DNA from: Candidatus Krumholzibacteriota bacterium
GTDB taxonomy: Bacteria > Krumholzibacteriota > Krumholzibacteriia > JAJRXK01
DNA: 64,000 nt
NCBI GenBank assembly: GCA_029262065.1
Contig: JAJDAC010000036.1
Coordinates: 1 to 64,000, forward strand
Direction of reading: 5' to 3'
This document shows positions 9,719-18,839 of this stretch, in pieces. The translations under genes and the position numbers were made by a program. Each line of letters begins with the position of its first letter. The stretch's first letter is position 1. The notes under the pieces are model-generated. The model was not told the origin of the DNA. It searched no databases and worked only from the letters and a program-made list of their open reading frames with translations.

Positions 9719-10634
9719 CGCCTGACTTCGTGCTGACTCCCAACCTTGCCTGGGCTGCCGCCATCAGCTCCTTCATGAAGGTTTCGGCCATGGCCGAAGC
9801 CGAATCGGCGGATCGCGCCGCTACGATCTCCACCAACGGTAGAGTGTCTGTTACCTTGCACAAAGCCACCCCGGCACGCGACTCCGCGGTCGAGCCCGCG
9901 GGCACGAGGGCCACGCCAACGTTGGCCGATACCAAGGCCAACGCCATTGATTTCGTACTGGCCTCGTGGAGCATCTCGGGCTGGTAGCCCGCCTCGGAGC
10001 AAGTCTGCAACATACGGTCGAACAACGCGGGGTGGGTGGTACGCGGAAACAGTATCAATGGCTCGCTGTTCAGTCGGGACAGCGACACCCTCTTTCTCGC
10101 GGCCAATCGATGCGACGTAGGCAAAGCCAGAAGGTAGGGTTGTCGTTCCACGAGCTTGGTTTCCAACCCCGACAGATCGTGTTGATACGGTCGTAGCAAC
10201 CCAATGTCCTGTTCGCCCGAACGGAGCGCCTGTAGTTGTTGGTCGGTTCCGCGATGCCACACCGTCAGGCGTGACCGCGGATGCCGGTCACGAAAGCTAC
10301 GTAGCGCCCGCGGCAAGACTCCTTCCATGGCCGGCCCCACGAATCCGACCGTAAGTCGGCCCTGTTCGCCGCGGGCAACGCGGCCCACCTCGTCGGCCGT
10401 GAGTTCCGCGTGTCGCAGCAGTTGGCGTCCTTCCACCAAAAGTTGCTTCCCGGCCTCGGTCAGCGCCACCGAGCGCCGCGTCCGACGCAGCAGCTCGCCG
10501 CCCAACTCGTCTTCCAACGCCCGAATCTGCTGGCTCAGCGCCGGCTGGGATATGTGCAGCCGGGCCGCGGCGCGGCTGAAGTGAAGTTCCTCGGCCACGG
10601 CCACGAAGTAGCGTATTCGCCATAGTTCAATCAT
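9708..10634 (-). CDS. LysR-family transcriptional regulator
   Basis: 308 residues. The N-terminal winged helix-turn-helix (residues 1-60) reads LRYFVAVAEE-type sequence then FSRAAARLHISQPALSQQI, typical of LysR regulators. A linker helix and a two-lobed effector-binding domain follow (from about residue 90, beginning GRLTVGFVG), closest in feel to the BenM/CatM group. Such proteins bind as tetramers and act on a divergent promoter. Here the divergent neighbour is the membrane glycosyltransferase at 10740, about 105 bases away, which is the obvious candidate target. The effector is unknown. Confidence 0.9.
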   Translation of the reverse strand: MIELWRIRYFVAVAEELHFSRAAARLHISQPALSQQIRALEDELGGELLRRTRRSVALTEAGKQLLVEGRQLLRHAELTADEVGRVARGEQGRLTVGFVGPAMEGVLPRALRSFRDRHPRSRLTVWHRGTDQQLQALRSGEQDIGLLRPYQHDLSGLETKLVERQPYLLALPTSHRLAARKRVSLSRLNSEPLILFPRTTHPALFDRMLQTCSEAGYQPEMLHEASTKSMALALVSANVGVALVPAGSTAESRAGVALCKVTDTLPLVEIVAARSADSASAMAETFMKELMAAAQARLGVSTKSGAKR

Positions 10635-10739
10635 AGGCTCAGCTTATCATAACAGCTAGCAATAGGTATTGGCTGGATAACAACCGCCTCCCTACGCTCG
10701 ATGGGTAGGTGGCCAGAAGGGAAGCGCGGAGGTGCGTCG
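10635..10739. promoter_or_regulatory. Divergent LysR/glycosyltransferase control region
   Basis: This short, comparatively AT-rich interval separates the two divergent genes. It contains T-N11-A style sequence (TTATCATAACAGCTA) of the kind LysR proteins bind. No perfect dyad is visible, so the exact operator is not assigned. Confidence 0.35.
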
Positions 10740-12281
10740 TTGAACGAGGTCGAATTCAAGTGGAGGCCGGTGCTGTTCGTCGCTGCACTGGGTTTCGTGC
10801 TGCACCTGACGTCCGCGGTGGCTGGACACTACGGCTACTTCATCGACGAGTTCTACTACCTGGCCTGTGCCCGCCATCTCGCGTGGGGCTATATCGACCA
10901 TCCTCCGCTCGCTCCCGCAGTGCTCGCGTTGGTAAGCGAGACGCTGGGAACTTCGAAGCTTGCCGTAAGACTTCTTCCCGCCCTCTGCGGCGTCGCGGTG
11001 GTGTTATTGACGGGACGACTCGCCTCGCGTTTCGGCGCTTCGGCCGGAGGCCAGATCCTGGCCGCAGTGGGAACCACGTTGATCCCTACGCTCCTCGTAC
11101 TGTTCGGGGTATTCACCACTAACGCGTTCGACATCCTTCTCTGGATCGTGGCCCTGAGCCTGCTGTTCGAACTGGAGATGGGGCGCACCCCGCGCATCTG
11201 GATCGTCCTGGGCCTGGTTCTGGGTCTGGCCCAGATGACCAAGCACACCGCGTTCACGCTGGCGTTGGCCATGGCGCTGGCCACCGTGGTCACTCCTCTA
11301 CGCCGTCACTACCGTACGCGATGGCCTTGGCTGGGCGCCGGCGTCGCGCTGCTCGTCGTGATGCCGAACATCGTGTGGGAAGTGCACCACGACTGGATCA
11401 CGCTGGAGTTCGCTCGCAACGCCACGTTGAACAAGAACCTCAGCCTGGCTCCCGGCCAGGTTCTATTGCGCCAGGTGCTGTTCGGCAATCCCGGAAGTCT
11501 CCCCATGTGGCTGGGTGGGCTGGTTCTACTGTTGTCAGGCAAGACCCACGGCGCGGGCCGGGCCGTGGGATTCACGTGCCTGCTTCTACTGGCCGCGGCC
11601 GTGTCCACGGGTCAGGCTCGTCCCGATCGCATCGTCGCCATCTTTCCCGTGCTTCTGGCGGCGGGTGCGTGCCTCTGGACGAAGCTTGCCCACGTGAAAC
11701 GTGGACGGGCGTACCAGGCGCTCGCGGCGGCCGTTGTGGTTCTGCCCGGACTCGCACTTCTTCCCCTCTTTGCACCGGTGCTGTCCGCCGAAGTGACATC
11801 GGCCTGGGGCGCTACCCTGGGTCTCGAAGTCCAGATCGAACGCGGTCCCGGCAAAGTGGCCTCGCTTCCGCAGTGGCTCGCCGACCGGTTTGGTTGGCCA
11901 GAGTACACGAACGACGTAACCCGCGCGGTCGAACAGGCCCGCGACCGTCTCACGGAACGACAGCAGAAGGACCTGGTGATCATCACCAACAGTTACGGTC
12001 ACGCGGGCGCGCTCGAGTTGTTCGGACGCGGGCTGCCACCGGTTTATAGTACCCACAACAACTACGTTCTGTGGGGACCGCCTGACCACGAGGTCGACGC
12101 CGCGATCATCACTGGAGAAGATGCCGAAAGCCTGGGCGAGTTGTTCGGACATATAGAGTTGCTTGCGGTGCACGGTTGCGACTACTGCACTGCGTGGCGC
12201 GACCGGATGCCCATTTGGCTGGTATCAAACCCCCGCATGGATCTGAGTGCGCACTGGATGGACCTGCGCCACATCGAATAG
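10740..12281 (+). CDS. GT39/ArnT-like membrane glycosyltransferase
   Basis: 513 residues from a TTG at 10740 with CGGAGG seven bases upstream; an ATG at 10701 is possible but worse placed. The first periplasmic loop has the acidic family motif (GYFIDEFYYLACARHL) followed by GYIDHPPLAP, as in PMT/ArnT and related glycosyltransferases that use polyprenyl-phosphate sugars. About ten hydrophobic segments fill residues 10-370, and a soluble C-terminal domain of about 140 residues follows. It probably transfers a sugar to lipid A, a glycolipid or a protein on the periplasmic face. The acceptor cannot be told. It is divergent from the LysR gene. Confidence 0.85.
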   Translation: MNEVEFKWRPVLFVAALGFVLHLTSAVAGHYGYFIDEFYYLACARHLAWGYIDHPPLAPAVLALVSETLGTSKLAVRLLPALCGVAVVLLTGRLASRFGASAGGQILAAVGTTLIPTLLVLFGVFTTNAFDILLWIVALSLLFELEMGRTPRIWIVLGLVLGLAQMTKHTAFTLALAMALATVVTPLRRHYRTRWPWLGAGVALLVVMPNIVWEVHHDWITLEFARNATLNKNLSLAPGQVLLRQVLFGNPGSLPMWLGGLVLLLSGKTHGAGRAVGFTCLLLLAAAVSTGQARPDRIVAIFPVLLAAGACLWTKLAHVKRGRAYQALAAAVVVLPGLALLPLFAPVLSAEVTSAWGATLGLEVQIERGPGKVASLPQWLADRFGWPEYTNDVTRAVEQARDRLTERQQKDLVIITNSYGHAGALELFGRGLPPVYSTHNNYVLWGPPDHEVDAAIITGEDAESLGELFGHIELLAVHGCDYCTAWRDRMPIWLVSNPRMDLSAHWMDLRHIE

Positions 12282-12384
12282 GGCAGTCCCCAACCCACCA
12301 ACTGGTCAGAACCCGACCATGGCTTCCTCCCGGGCAGTAGGACGCAAGCGACGGGGCGATGGGGTGCCAGGGCGGGAGGTCGGT

Positions 12385-13857
12385 TCACGCGCGCTTTCGC
12401 AAGATACTCGCGAGTGCATCTACCCCCGCCTCGATCTCCGTTGCCTCCAGATCACCGAACCCCATCAGTAGTCCGGAAGCCTTCGGCACGCGAAAGTGCA
12501 ACGGAAGGTCAGGGTACACGCCGACGCCCTCGGCCGCCGAGTGCTCGACGAAGCTCAGGAGATCTTCAACTTCAACCGTCGGTAGCGTCGCGTGCACATG
12601 GAGCCCGCCGGGACGCGGGGCGGTTTGCATCAGTTCTGGTGGCTGCGCGCCGATCGCGTCGATCAGACACTTGCGCTTGGTTCTCAGTCGGCGCGTTACA
12701 CGCCGCAGCAGACTCTCCAGCTCGCCATTCTCCATGAATTCAGCCATCACCTGCATCTCGAGGCGGGAAGTTATATGCGCTTCGACCTCCAGGGCACTTG
12801 TGAACGCCTCCACGAGGGAGGGGGGGAGAACCACGTAGGCAAGCGCCGGCTCGGGAGAAAAGAGCCGGGTGAATGCCCCCACGTAGATCACCCGTCGATC
12901 TTCATCCAGACCCTGCAACGATTCGATCGGCGTACCGTGGTAGTTGTACTCGTAGTTGTGGTCGTACTCGATGACCCAGGCCTGTTGTTCGCGGGCCCAA
13001 GCGAGCAAGTGCAGACGCCTGGGCAGCGAAAGCACCGCTCCCGTGGTGGCGTGGTGCGACGGCGCGGTGCAGATGCCGCGCGTCGGCGCACCGGCGCGAG
13101 GCAACTCATCCACGAGCAAGCCATCTTCATCGGCGGGCACCGGCACCAGCTCACACTCCGAGCCCAGGAATGCGCTACGCGCACCGATGTAGTGGGGGTC
13201 TTCCAGCACGACACGATCCCCCGGATCGGTCAGCAGTCGCGCGATCATCTGGAAGCCCTGTTGTGCGCTATTCAGAAGCAGTATCTGCTCGGCCTGACAG
13301 TGGACCCCCCGCGTAGTCCGGAGGTAACGCACCAGCGCCATCTGCAGCGGATTGACTCTGCGCCGATACACGTACGGAAACGTGCGGGCCTCGAAGGCCG
13401 CCGCGTGCCGCCGCACGATGCGGTACCAGGCGCGTCTGGACGCGGCATCGGAGACGTTGGTATTGTAGTTGAAGTCCCATTGCACGCCCGACCGGTCAAT
13501 CCCCGCGAAGGGTGAGAAGCGCTGGCTGTTCTGGATCTGTGTCAGGCCTCGTTGCGACAGCCGGTTGACTGCTCTCCTGGGCGGCGATCCGACCCGCCCT
13601 TTCCGTTGCAGTGCTTGCCGCGGAAGCAATTGCGAAACATGGGTGCCGCCACCGCGACGTCCCTGTACATACCCTTCCGACTCCAACCTGCGATACGCGG
13701 TGACCGCGGTGTTGCGGGCAACCCCCAACTTCTGCGCCAGGGTTCGGGTGGCCGGTAGCCGCTCGCCCACGGCCAGATCGCCGCGGAGGATGGCCTCGCG
13801 CAGGAACACGTAGATCTGGTCGCCGAGCGGTTTGGTCTGGTCGATAGGAATAATCAT
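12385..13857 (-). CDS. MocR-family regulator (GntR HTH plus aminotransferase-like domain) lacking the PLP lysine
   Basis: 490 residues. Residues 8-75 form a GntR winged helix (DQIYVFLREAILRGDL, RNTAVTAYRRLESEGYV). Residues 110-490 are a fold-type I aminotransferase domain as in PdxR, TauR and GabR. The order of motifs is kept: NSAQQGFQMIARLL, DPHYIGAR, PSHHATTG. At the Schiff-base site, where relatives read TFSK followed by a conserved RLGY, this protein reads GAFTRLFSPEPALAY. The lysine is arginine (codon 12865-12867) and the RLG is lost. It probably cannot form the internal aldimine. The domain may sense another ligand or be purely structural. A direct repeat lies upstream of its start. Confidence 0.9.
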   Translation of the reverse strand: MIIPIDQTKPLGDQIYVFLREAILRGDLAVGERLPATRTLAQKLGVARNTAVTAYRRLESEGYVQGRRGGGTHVSQLLPRQALQRKGRVGSPPRRAVNRLSQRGLTQIQNSQRFSPFAGIDRSGVQWDFNYNTNVSDAASRRAWYRIVRRHAAAFEARTFPYVYRRRVNPLQMALVRYLRTTRGVHCQAEQILLLNSAQQGFQMIARLLTDPGDRVVLEDPHYIGARSAFLGSECELVPVPADEDGLLVDELPRAGAPTRGICTAPSHHATTGAVLSLPRRLHLLAWAREQQAWVIEYDHNYEYNYHGTPIESLQGLDEDRRVIYVGAFTRLFSPEPALAYVVLPPSLVEAFTSALEVEAHITSRLEMQVMAEFMENGELESLLRRVTRRLRTKRKCLIDAIGAQPPELMQTAPRPGGLHVHATLPTVEVEDLLSFVEHSAAEGVGVYPDLPLHFRVPKASGLLMGFGDLEATEIEAGVDALASILRKRA

Positions 13858-13888
13858 TTGGACCAGTCATTTTATCAAAAATTGGACC
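13858..13888. promoter_or_regulatory. Direct repeat TTGGACC upstream of the MocR gene
   Basis: TTGGACC occurs at 13858-13864 and again at 13882-13888, 24 bases apart, immediately before the MocR start codon and in an AT-rich stretch. MocR regulators commonly bind direct repeats of similar GGWCC-containing half sites, so this is a good candidate autoregulatory operator. It could also serve the divergent gene at 13987. Confidence 0.45.
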
Positions 13889-13986
13889 TTTTGAGGGGTT
13901 CAACCATTCCGTAGATTCTGGCCAAGGTAGCCCGACGCCCCCGGCTCGCTGCCCGTGATTTCCTCGTACCGTTAAGGAATTCGGCT

Positions 13987-15807
13987 ATGAATGGTCGCGA
14001 CGTACTGGCTATCTCCATTGTTGGCATTGTTTTATACGCGATTGCCGGCGTGCCCCCGGCTTCGGGCCAGTTCACGCGCATCACTAGCGGTCACCCCGTG
14101 GACATCGTAGACGGTTCACGCGGCGTAACCTGGATTGACACCGACGGAGACGGCGACCTGGACCTCTACGTAACCAACGGAGGCGCCTCGGCTGAATCCA
14201 ACGAGTACTACCGCAACGACGCGGGCGTGTTCGTGCGGGTCACCACGTCAGCGTTGACCAACGAGGGCATCCGCGACGACGGCGCTTCCTGGGGTGACTT
14301 CGACAACGACGGCGATGCCGACCTGTTCACGTGCAGCTGGCACGGTGAAGTGAACTACCTGTTCGAGAATCTCGGTAGCGGAGTGTTCCAGAGGAATCCG
14401 TTGGGGCCCACGTCCTACTCCGAGGGGTGCTCCTGGGTGGACTACGACAACGACGGCCGGCTCGATCTCTACGTGGCCAACTCGGGCAATTCGGGACTTC
14501 CCGTCGCCGAGCGAAACAACTTCCTGTTCCACAACGACGGGGGCAGTTTCACGCGCATTCTGGTGGGTCCGTTGGTGAACGACGAATTGCGATCGCGCCA
14601 GCCCAGTTGGTGCGACTACGACGGCGATGGCGACATGGATCTGTTCGTGGCCAACGAGTCGGGCGACAACAATCGGCTGTACCGGAACCTTCTGGTCGAG
14701 ACCGGCACCGCCGATTTCGAAGATCTCGCGGCGGGCGCTGTTACCAGCGACGGTGGCAACTCCTGGAGTGCGAGCTGGGGTGACTTCGATAACGACGGCG
14801 ATTTCGATCTGTACGTGGGCAACAGTGCCAACGAAACGAATTTCTTCTATCGCAACGAACTGGTCGAAACCGGAACGGCCACGCTTACGCGCATTACCAC
14901 CATGGACCTGGGCTCACAGGGTGGTTGGGCCGCGGGAACGTCCTGGGCCGACTGGGACAACGACGGCGATCTCGACCTGTTGCAGACAAATGGATTCCAC
15001 TCGAACTCGGGCCAGCAGCTTCGCAACTGGTACTACCGCAACGACGCGGGAATCATGAACCGGTTCACCTTCGCCAACGGTGCGCCCGACGACCAGGGGT
15101 GGGGTTACGGTCATTCGTGGGGTGACTACGACGGCGATGGCGATCTGGATCTGTACACCGCCAACTGGTTCCAGGTTGCGCAGGGAAACTTTCTCTATCG
15201 CAACGACGCCGAGCTTGTGGGTAATCACTGGCTTCAGATCGACTGTGTGGGAACGGACAGCAACAAATCGGGAATCGGCGCGCGTGTCACTGTCACGGCA
15301 TTGATTGATGGTTCCAGTGTAAGCCAGCTGCGCCAGGTGGCTGGTTCCGATGGCCACTGCAGTCAGAACAAGCGGGTTCACTTCGGGCTTGGCGATGCCA
15401 CGATCGTTGATATCCAGATCTCATGGCCGTCAGGCACGGTACAGGATCTGGCTGCCGTGACCGCCGACCAGGTGCTGACGGTGGTTGAGCCCGAGGTTGT
15501 CGCCGCAGTGCCTGTCGCAGGGTTGGCCGGTGAGCTGACGGCCAGTCCGAATCCGTTCGGGAATGAAACCGCGTTGCGGTACCGCCTGACGAACGCGGCC
15601 GACGTGAGGCTCGTAGTCTACGACGTGATGGGTCGTCGCGTGCGGCAGTTGGAGTCGGGAGTCAAGAGCGTCGGCTGGCACCGGATCGCGTGGGACGGTC
15701 GGGACGAAGCCGGACGGGTGTTGGCGTCGGGCGTCTACTACGGGCGGCTCGAACGAGCGGGGTCGTCCCGGGTTCTGGGTTGGACTCGGATTACCCTGTT
15801 GCGGTGA
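13987..15807 (+). CDS. Secreted FG-GAP/ASPIC (UnbV-like) beta-propeller protein with sorting-like tail
   Basis: 606 residues with an N-terminal hydrophobic signal segment (ending near PASGQF). Seven calcium-binding FG-GAP/VCBS loops of the form D-x-D-x-D-G-D-x-D-L (for example DTDGDGDLDLY, DFDNDGDADLF, DWDNDGDLDLL) are spread over residues 45-400 and should form a propeller. An ASPIC/UnbV domain follows (NHWLQIDCVG, SGIGARVTV, VDIQISWPSG). The final 85 residues are a FlgD-Ig/T9SS-like tail (SPNPFG, YDVMGRRVRQL, WDGRDEAGRVLASGVYY). The likely place is the cell surface, in carbohydrate or protein binding. The gene stands alone, 174 bases before the next one. Confidence 0.9.
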   Translation: MNGRDVLAISIVGIVLYAIAGVPPASGQFTRITSGHPVDIVDGSRGVTWIDTDGDGDLDLYVTNGGASAESNEYYRNDAGVFVRVTTSALTNEGIRDDGASWGDFDNDGDADLFTCSWHGEVNYLFENLGSGVFQRNPLGPTSYSEGCSWVDYDNDGRLDLYVANSGNSGLPVAERNNFLFHNDGGSFTRILVGPLVNDELRSRQPSWCDYDGDGDMDLFVANESGDNNRLYRNLLVETGTADFEDLAAGAVTSDGGNSWSASWGDFDNDGDFDLYVGNSANETNFFYRNELVETGTATLTRITTMDLGSQGGWAAGTSWADWDNDGDLDLLQTNGFHSNSGQQLRNWYYRNDAGIMNRFTFANGAPDDQGWGYGHSWGDYDGDGDLDLYTANWFQVAQGNFLYRNDAELVGNHWLQIDCVGTDSNKSGIGARVTVTALIDGSSVSQLRQVAGSDGHCSQNKRVHFGLGDATIVDIQISWPSGTVQDLAAVTADQVLTVVEPEVVAAVPVAGLAGELTASPNPFGNETALRYRLTNAADVRLVVYDVMGRRVRQLESGVKSVGWHRIAWDGRDEAGRVLASGVYYGRLERAGSSRVLGWTRITLLR

Positions 15808-15981
15808 AGCCGCTACCAACGCGACCCCGAACAACGCAGACTCCGGCCAGAACCCGACCACCAACGCCGTGCACCTTCCGGATTTGGGCTTGTTTGAGCA
15901 TCTGAGGCACGTTTCCTGTCGGCACGATCCTTCCAATATCCCGCACGCTCCCAACAACCCAACCCACCGGGAGGTCCCCAC

Positions 15982-18039
15982 GTGCGCCCAGTCCGTGCCA
16001 TTGTCTTCGTCTCGTTTCTCCTAGTCGGAGACCTACTCGTCGGATGTTCTTCCGACGATCCCTTCGCACCCATTCTGCCGGCGCCCGAATCCACGCTGCG
16101 AAGCGTCGAACCTCTTCTGCAGCTGGCCGACATGGCCACACCGGTGCGCAATCTTCAGCTTGGTCTGGATGGCCAACCCATCCGCTTGGCCGTCGGCGAC
16201 CGAATCGAGCTCACCATGACCCTGGATGGTGGGCACTCCTCGTCGTGGGTGGCGGAACTGACCCAGGCAACTGAGTCACTCGACGACGTGCTGGCTCGCC
16301 TGGAGCCAAGGCGACTCGGTGCGGCGGGTTGGATGCCACCGGTGTCCGTGGCGAATGGGCGGGCGACGATCGACAGCCGCGACACTGATATTCCGGTGGT
16401 TCCCACGCAGACGGTTTGGGTCGAGGGCGTCCTCGATTCCGATTCAGATGCCGCTGGGACGAGCTTGATTCAAACCGGGGGCCTCTTGGCCGATGCGCTA
16501 GGAAGCGATGACCTCTCTGGGCTGCGCAGCGGATCCGATGGAACAGCACTTGGGCTCAGCAACGGCAATGTCATTGCCGTGCTGGGTTCAATAGGCGGAT
16601 CTTCGATCAGTAGTATCCAGTTCGTAGTGGGGGAGACAGTCGACGGCGCTGACGGCACGACTCTCGAAAAGCTTCGTGCCTGGTTTCAGGCTGAACTGAT
16701 GAATGAGGGGGCCGCGGGTGTGACCGTGACTCTCAATGCCGACGGTAGCATGACCGTCAACAACGCCAGTGGTGCGCTACTCGAGGACATCCAGCTTCAG
16801 GTCGGCGGACGCCCGGCATTCAATCAGGCGATGCTGTTCGGCCAACAAATACCATCTGGCGAAACCGCTTCAAGCACGGCCCTGTTGAGTCCGGCCGAGA
16901 ATTCGGATGTTCTCGACACCGTGTTCAACGGTTCGGCAGATCGTCTGGACTTCAGATTCGTCGGCGGCCATACGGACATCAACATCAGCGGCACTCGGGG
17001 TGGAGAGGCGATCACCCCAGGTGGTCTGGCGGTAGTCCAGGGCGTTACCACTCTCGACGACTTGTTTAGCGTCATGGAGTCATCTTTCCAGGTCTCGAAC
17101 CAGGTGGGAATTCAACTGGATGCGTCCGGAAGAATCACCGTACAAGGCGATGAAGGCCTCCCCAGCGGGATCGGAAATATCAGTATCACCGAGGCGGGAA
17201 ACATCAATAGCAACATCACCGGCTCCATTGACTTCTCCGTGCTTTCACCGGCGCGGGATGCGACAGAGTTTGCCGCGGCGTCCTTGGTTGTCGATCCGGT
17301 TGGCCGCACGTTTCCGTTGCAATTCTCGTTCGAGAAACGAACCGGCGAGAATGTCTGGGATTGGTTCGCCAGCGTCGACGAGGGCACGATCACAACCGGC
17401 GCCGCTGGAATAGCCAGTTTCAATTCCGATGGTAGTCTCGCATCCTTCTTGATGACCGACGGAGGGGTCTCCATCACCATTGCGACCGATTCCGGAATCT
17501 CGGAGATCCAGATTCTGGCGGAAAACCTGCAGCAGGTGGATGGCCTCGGCGAGATCTACCTGAACCCCGATGGCGTGCCGCTTCCCGTCCGCATTGAACA
17601 GTTCGAGTTGGCGGCCGACCGCGCCGATGGCGAGCGCATTGCGCTCATCCAAACCAGTGGAATCGGCATCGGCGAGTTGTGGGTAGGCTCCACGGTGTGG
17701 TGGGCACCGGCTATTTCCCAAACCAGCCTGGCTTCGCTGCGCATGCCACGCACATGGCCTACGGGTTTGGAAGTCCTGGACGATGAGTTCACACTGACCA
17801 TGTCCGTCGAGCGCGAGGGCTTCGTGGGGCCGGCTCGTTCCATCGTTCAACCCGCCGATGCTTCGCTGGACGACTTCGTTTCCGCCCTGGCATCCGCGCT
17901 TGGCGAAACGTCTACTGCAACGGTTCTGGAGAACGGCTCGGTGCAGGTCGAGAGCCCGGGCGTGACGGCGCTGTGGTTGTGGGAGCCTGGGGACGAGGAG
18001 AACATCATGGAATTCCGCATGCTTCCTCCCGTGCAGTAG
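15982..18039 (+). CDS. Lipoprotein built from flagellar-hook (FlgE)-like modules
   Basis: 685 residues from a GTG at 15982 with GGGAGG upstream. A lipoprotein signal (LLVGDLLVGC) is followed by modules that resemble the outer domains of hook protein FlgE. TALGLSNGNVI and NADGSMTV occur near residues 185-260. A FlaE-like stretch lies near residues 433-500 (DPVGRTFPLQFSFEK, then FNSDGSLASF). A short core of the type TLDDLxxxxxxxL recurs four times (SLDDVLARL, TLEKLRAWF, TLDDLFSVM, SLDDFVSAL). The N-terminal and C-terminal rod helices that make FlgE polymerise are absent, and no flagellar gene is nearby. It is presumably a surface lipoprotein. Function unknown. Confidence 0.75.
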   Translation: MRPVRAIVFVSFLLVGDLLVGCSSDDPFAPILPAPESTLRSVEPLLQLADMATPVRNLQLGLDGQPIRLAVGDRIELTMTLDGGHSSSWVAELTQATESLDDVLARLEPRRLGAAGWMPPVSVANGRATIDSRDTDIPVVPTQTVWVEGVLDSDSDAAGTSLIQTGGLLADALGSDDLSGLRSGSDGTALGLSNGNVIAVLGSIGGSSISSIQFVVGETVDGADGTTLEKLRAWFQAELMNEGAAGVTVTLNADGSMTVNNASGALLEDIQLQVGGRPAFNQAMLFGQQIPSGETASSTALLSPAENSDVLDTVFNGSADRLDFRFVGGHTDINISGTRGGEAITPGGLAVVQGVTTLDDLFSVMESSFQVSNQVGIQLDASGRITVQGDEGLPSGIGNISITEAGNINSNITGSIDFSVLSPARDATEFAAASLVVDPVGRTFPLQFSFEKRTGENVWDWFASVDEGTITTGAAGIASFNSDGSLASFLMTDGGVSITIATDSGISEIQILAENLQQVDGLGEIYLNPDGVPLPVRIEQFELAADRADGERIALIQTSGIGIGELWVGSTVWWAPAISQTSLASLRMPRTWPTGLEVLDDEFTLTMSVEREGFVGPARSIVQPADASLDDFVSALASALGETSTATVLENGSVQVESPGVTALWLWEPGDEENIMEFRMLPPVQ

Positions 18040-18068
18040 AGCTCTAGCTAGTTCGTGACCATGACGAA

Positions 18069-18096
18069 AACGGGCCGGGAAGAATCCCGGCCCGTT
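18069..18096. terminator. Bidirectional terminator
   Basis: A perfect 12-base stem (18069-18080 with 18085-18096) has an AGAA loop. It lies between the converging ends of the hook-like lipoprotein gene and the DUF1579 gene. AAAA precedes the left arm, giving a T run on the minus strand; the plus-strand tail is weaker. Confidence 0.8.
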
Positions 18097-18128
18097 CTGT
18101 CGTATTCATTTCGAGGCTAACGACCACA

Positions 18129-18719
18129 CTACCGAGCGTCGGACACCCTGGTATACGAGATCTTCATGCCATCGAACCAGTTCTCGCCATCCATTGACTG
18201 CTCCATGACCCAGTCGTACTTGTCATCGGAAATCTTGTTGGTGGTGTAGCGCATGTGCATGGTCTGACCATTGTGGATGTCGATACCCGTGAGCACGAGT
18301 GTCCCGTCCACGAAGTTGCCGTGCGAAGTGCTCTCACGGCACGCCATGTTGTCGATCCATGTCGCTTCGTACTGACCCTCCTGGCGATCAAAGGTCATGG
18401 TGTACCAGCCTTCGAGCGGCATGCCCATCACCTCGCCCATGAAGTGTTGGCGCAGCGCGCCGCCACCCAATATGGTTTCACACGATGTGGTAGCCTTCGA
18501 TTTGGTCCAGGGCGCGTCCGGGGCCATCTTCATGGCCACGTCGCCCTCCCAATTGCCCACCATGTACATGACTTCGCTAAGCTCGGCGGGCGGGCCCATG
18601 GGGCCCCAGTCACCGGCGGCGGCGCTATCCGCGCTGTGGCCATGCTCGTCGCCGGCGAGGGCGGTGGTTGCGAGAAGCGCCGAAAGCGCCAATGCGGTGA
18701 GAAGTGACTTTGCTTTCAT
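18129..18719 (-). CDS. Exported DUF1579-family protein
   Basis: 196 residues with a clear signal peptide (SLLTALALSALLATTALA), then a His/Asp-rich spacer. The following domain of about 140 residues matches DUF1579: VGNWEGDVAMKM, a GGGALRQHFMG turn, GWYTMTFDRQEGQYEATWID and a Gly/Thr-rich strand pair. The family is a lipocalin-like small barrel of unknown function, usually periplasmic. The gene stands alone and shares its upstream region with the divergent kinase gene at 18840. Confidence 0.8.
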   Translation of the reverse strand: MKAKSLLTALALSALLATTALAGDEHGHSADSAAAGDWGPMGPPAELSEVMYMVGNWEGDVAMKMAPDAPWTKSKATTSCETILGGGALRQHFMGEVMGMPLEGWYTMTFDRQEGQYEATWIDNMACRESTSHGNFVDGTLVLTGIDIHNGQTMHMRYTTNKISDDKYDWVMEQSMDGENWFDGMKISYTRVSDAR

Positions 18720-18839
18720 TGGGTCTCCTGACGGGGCGAGCCTTTATCCAGGCTCTGACAAGGGCCGGAGGGATCGGGCCCGTCCATTCTAGCCCCAAAC
18801 CCAAGACGCACGCTACATCTCGGTGGTACCCTTAGATCT

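Noticed and set aside
12592-13515. 307-codon plus-strand frame over the MocR gene
   Set aside because: Antisense shadow of a conserved gene; composition is typical of the reverse frame of GC-rich coding DNA.
14130-15180. Tandem DNA repeat in the FG-GAP gene
   Set aside because: The similarity is in the protein calcium loops; DNA copies differ and are unevenly spaced, so it is not a DNA repeat array.
15982-18039. Part of a flagellar operon
   Set aside because: No rod, ring, export or motor gene lies nearby and the hook protein's terminal helices are missing.
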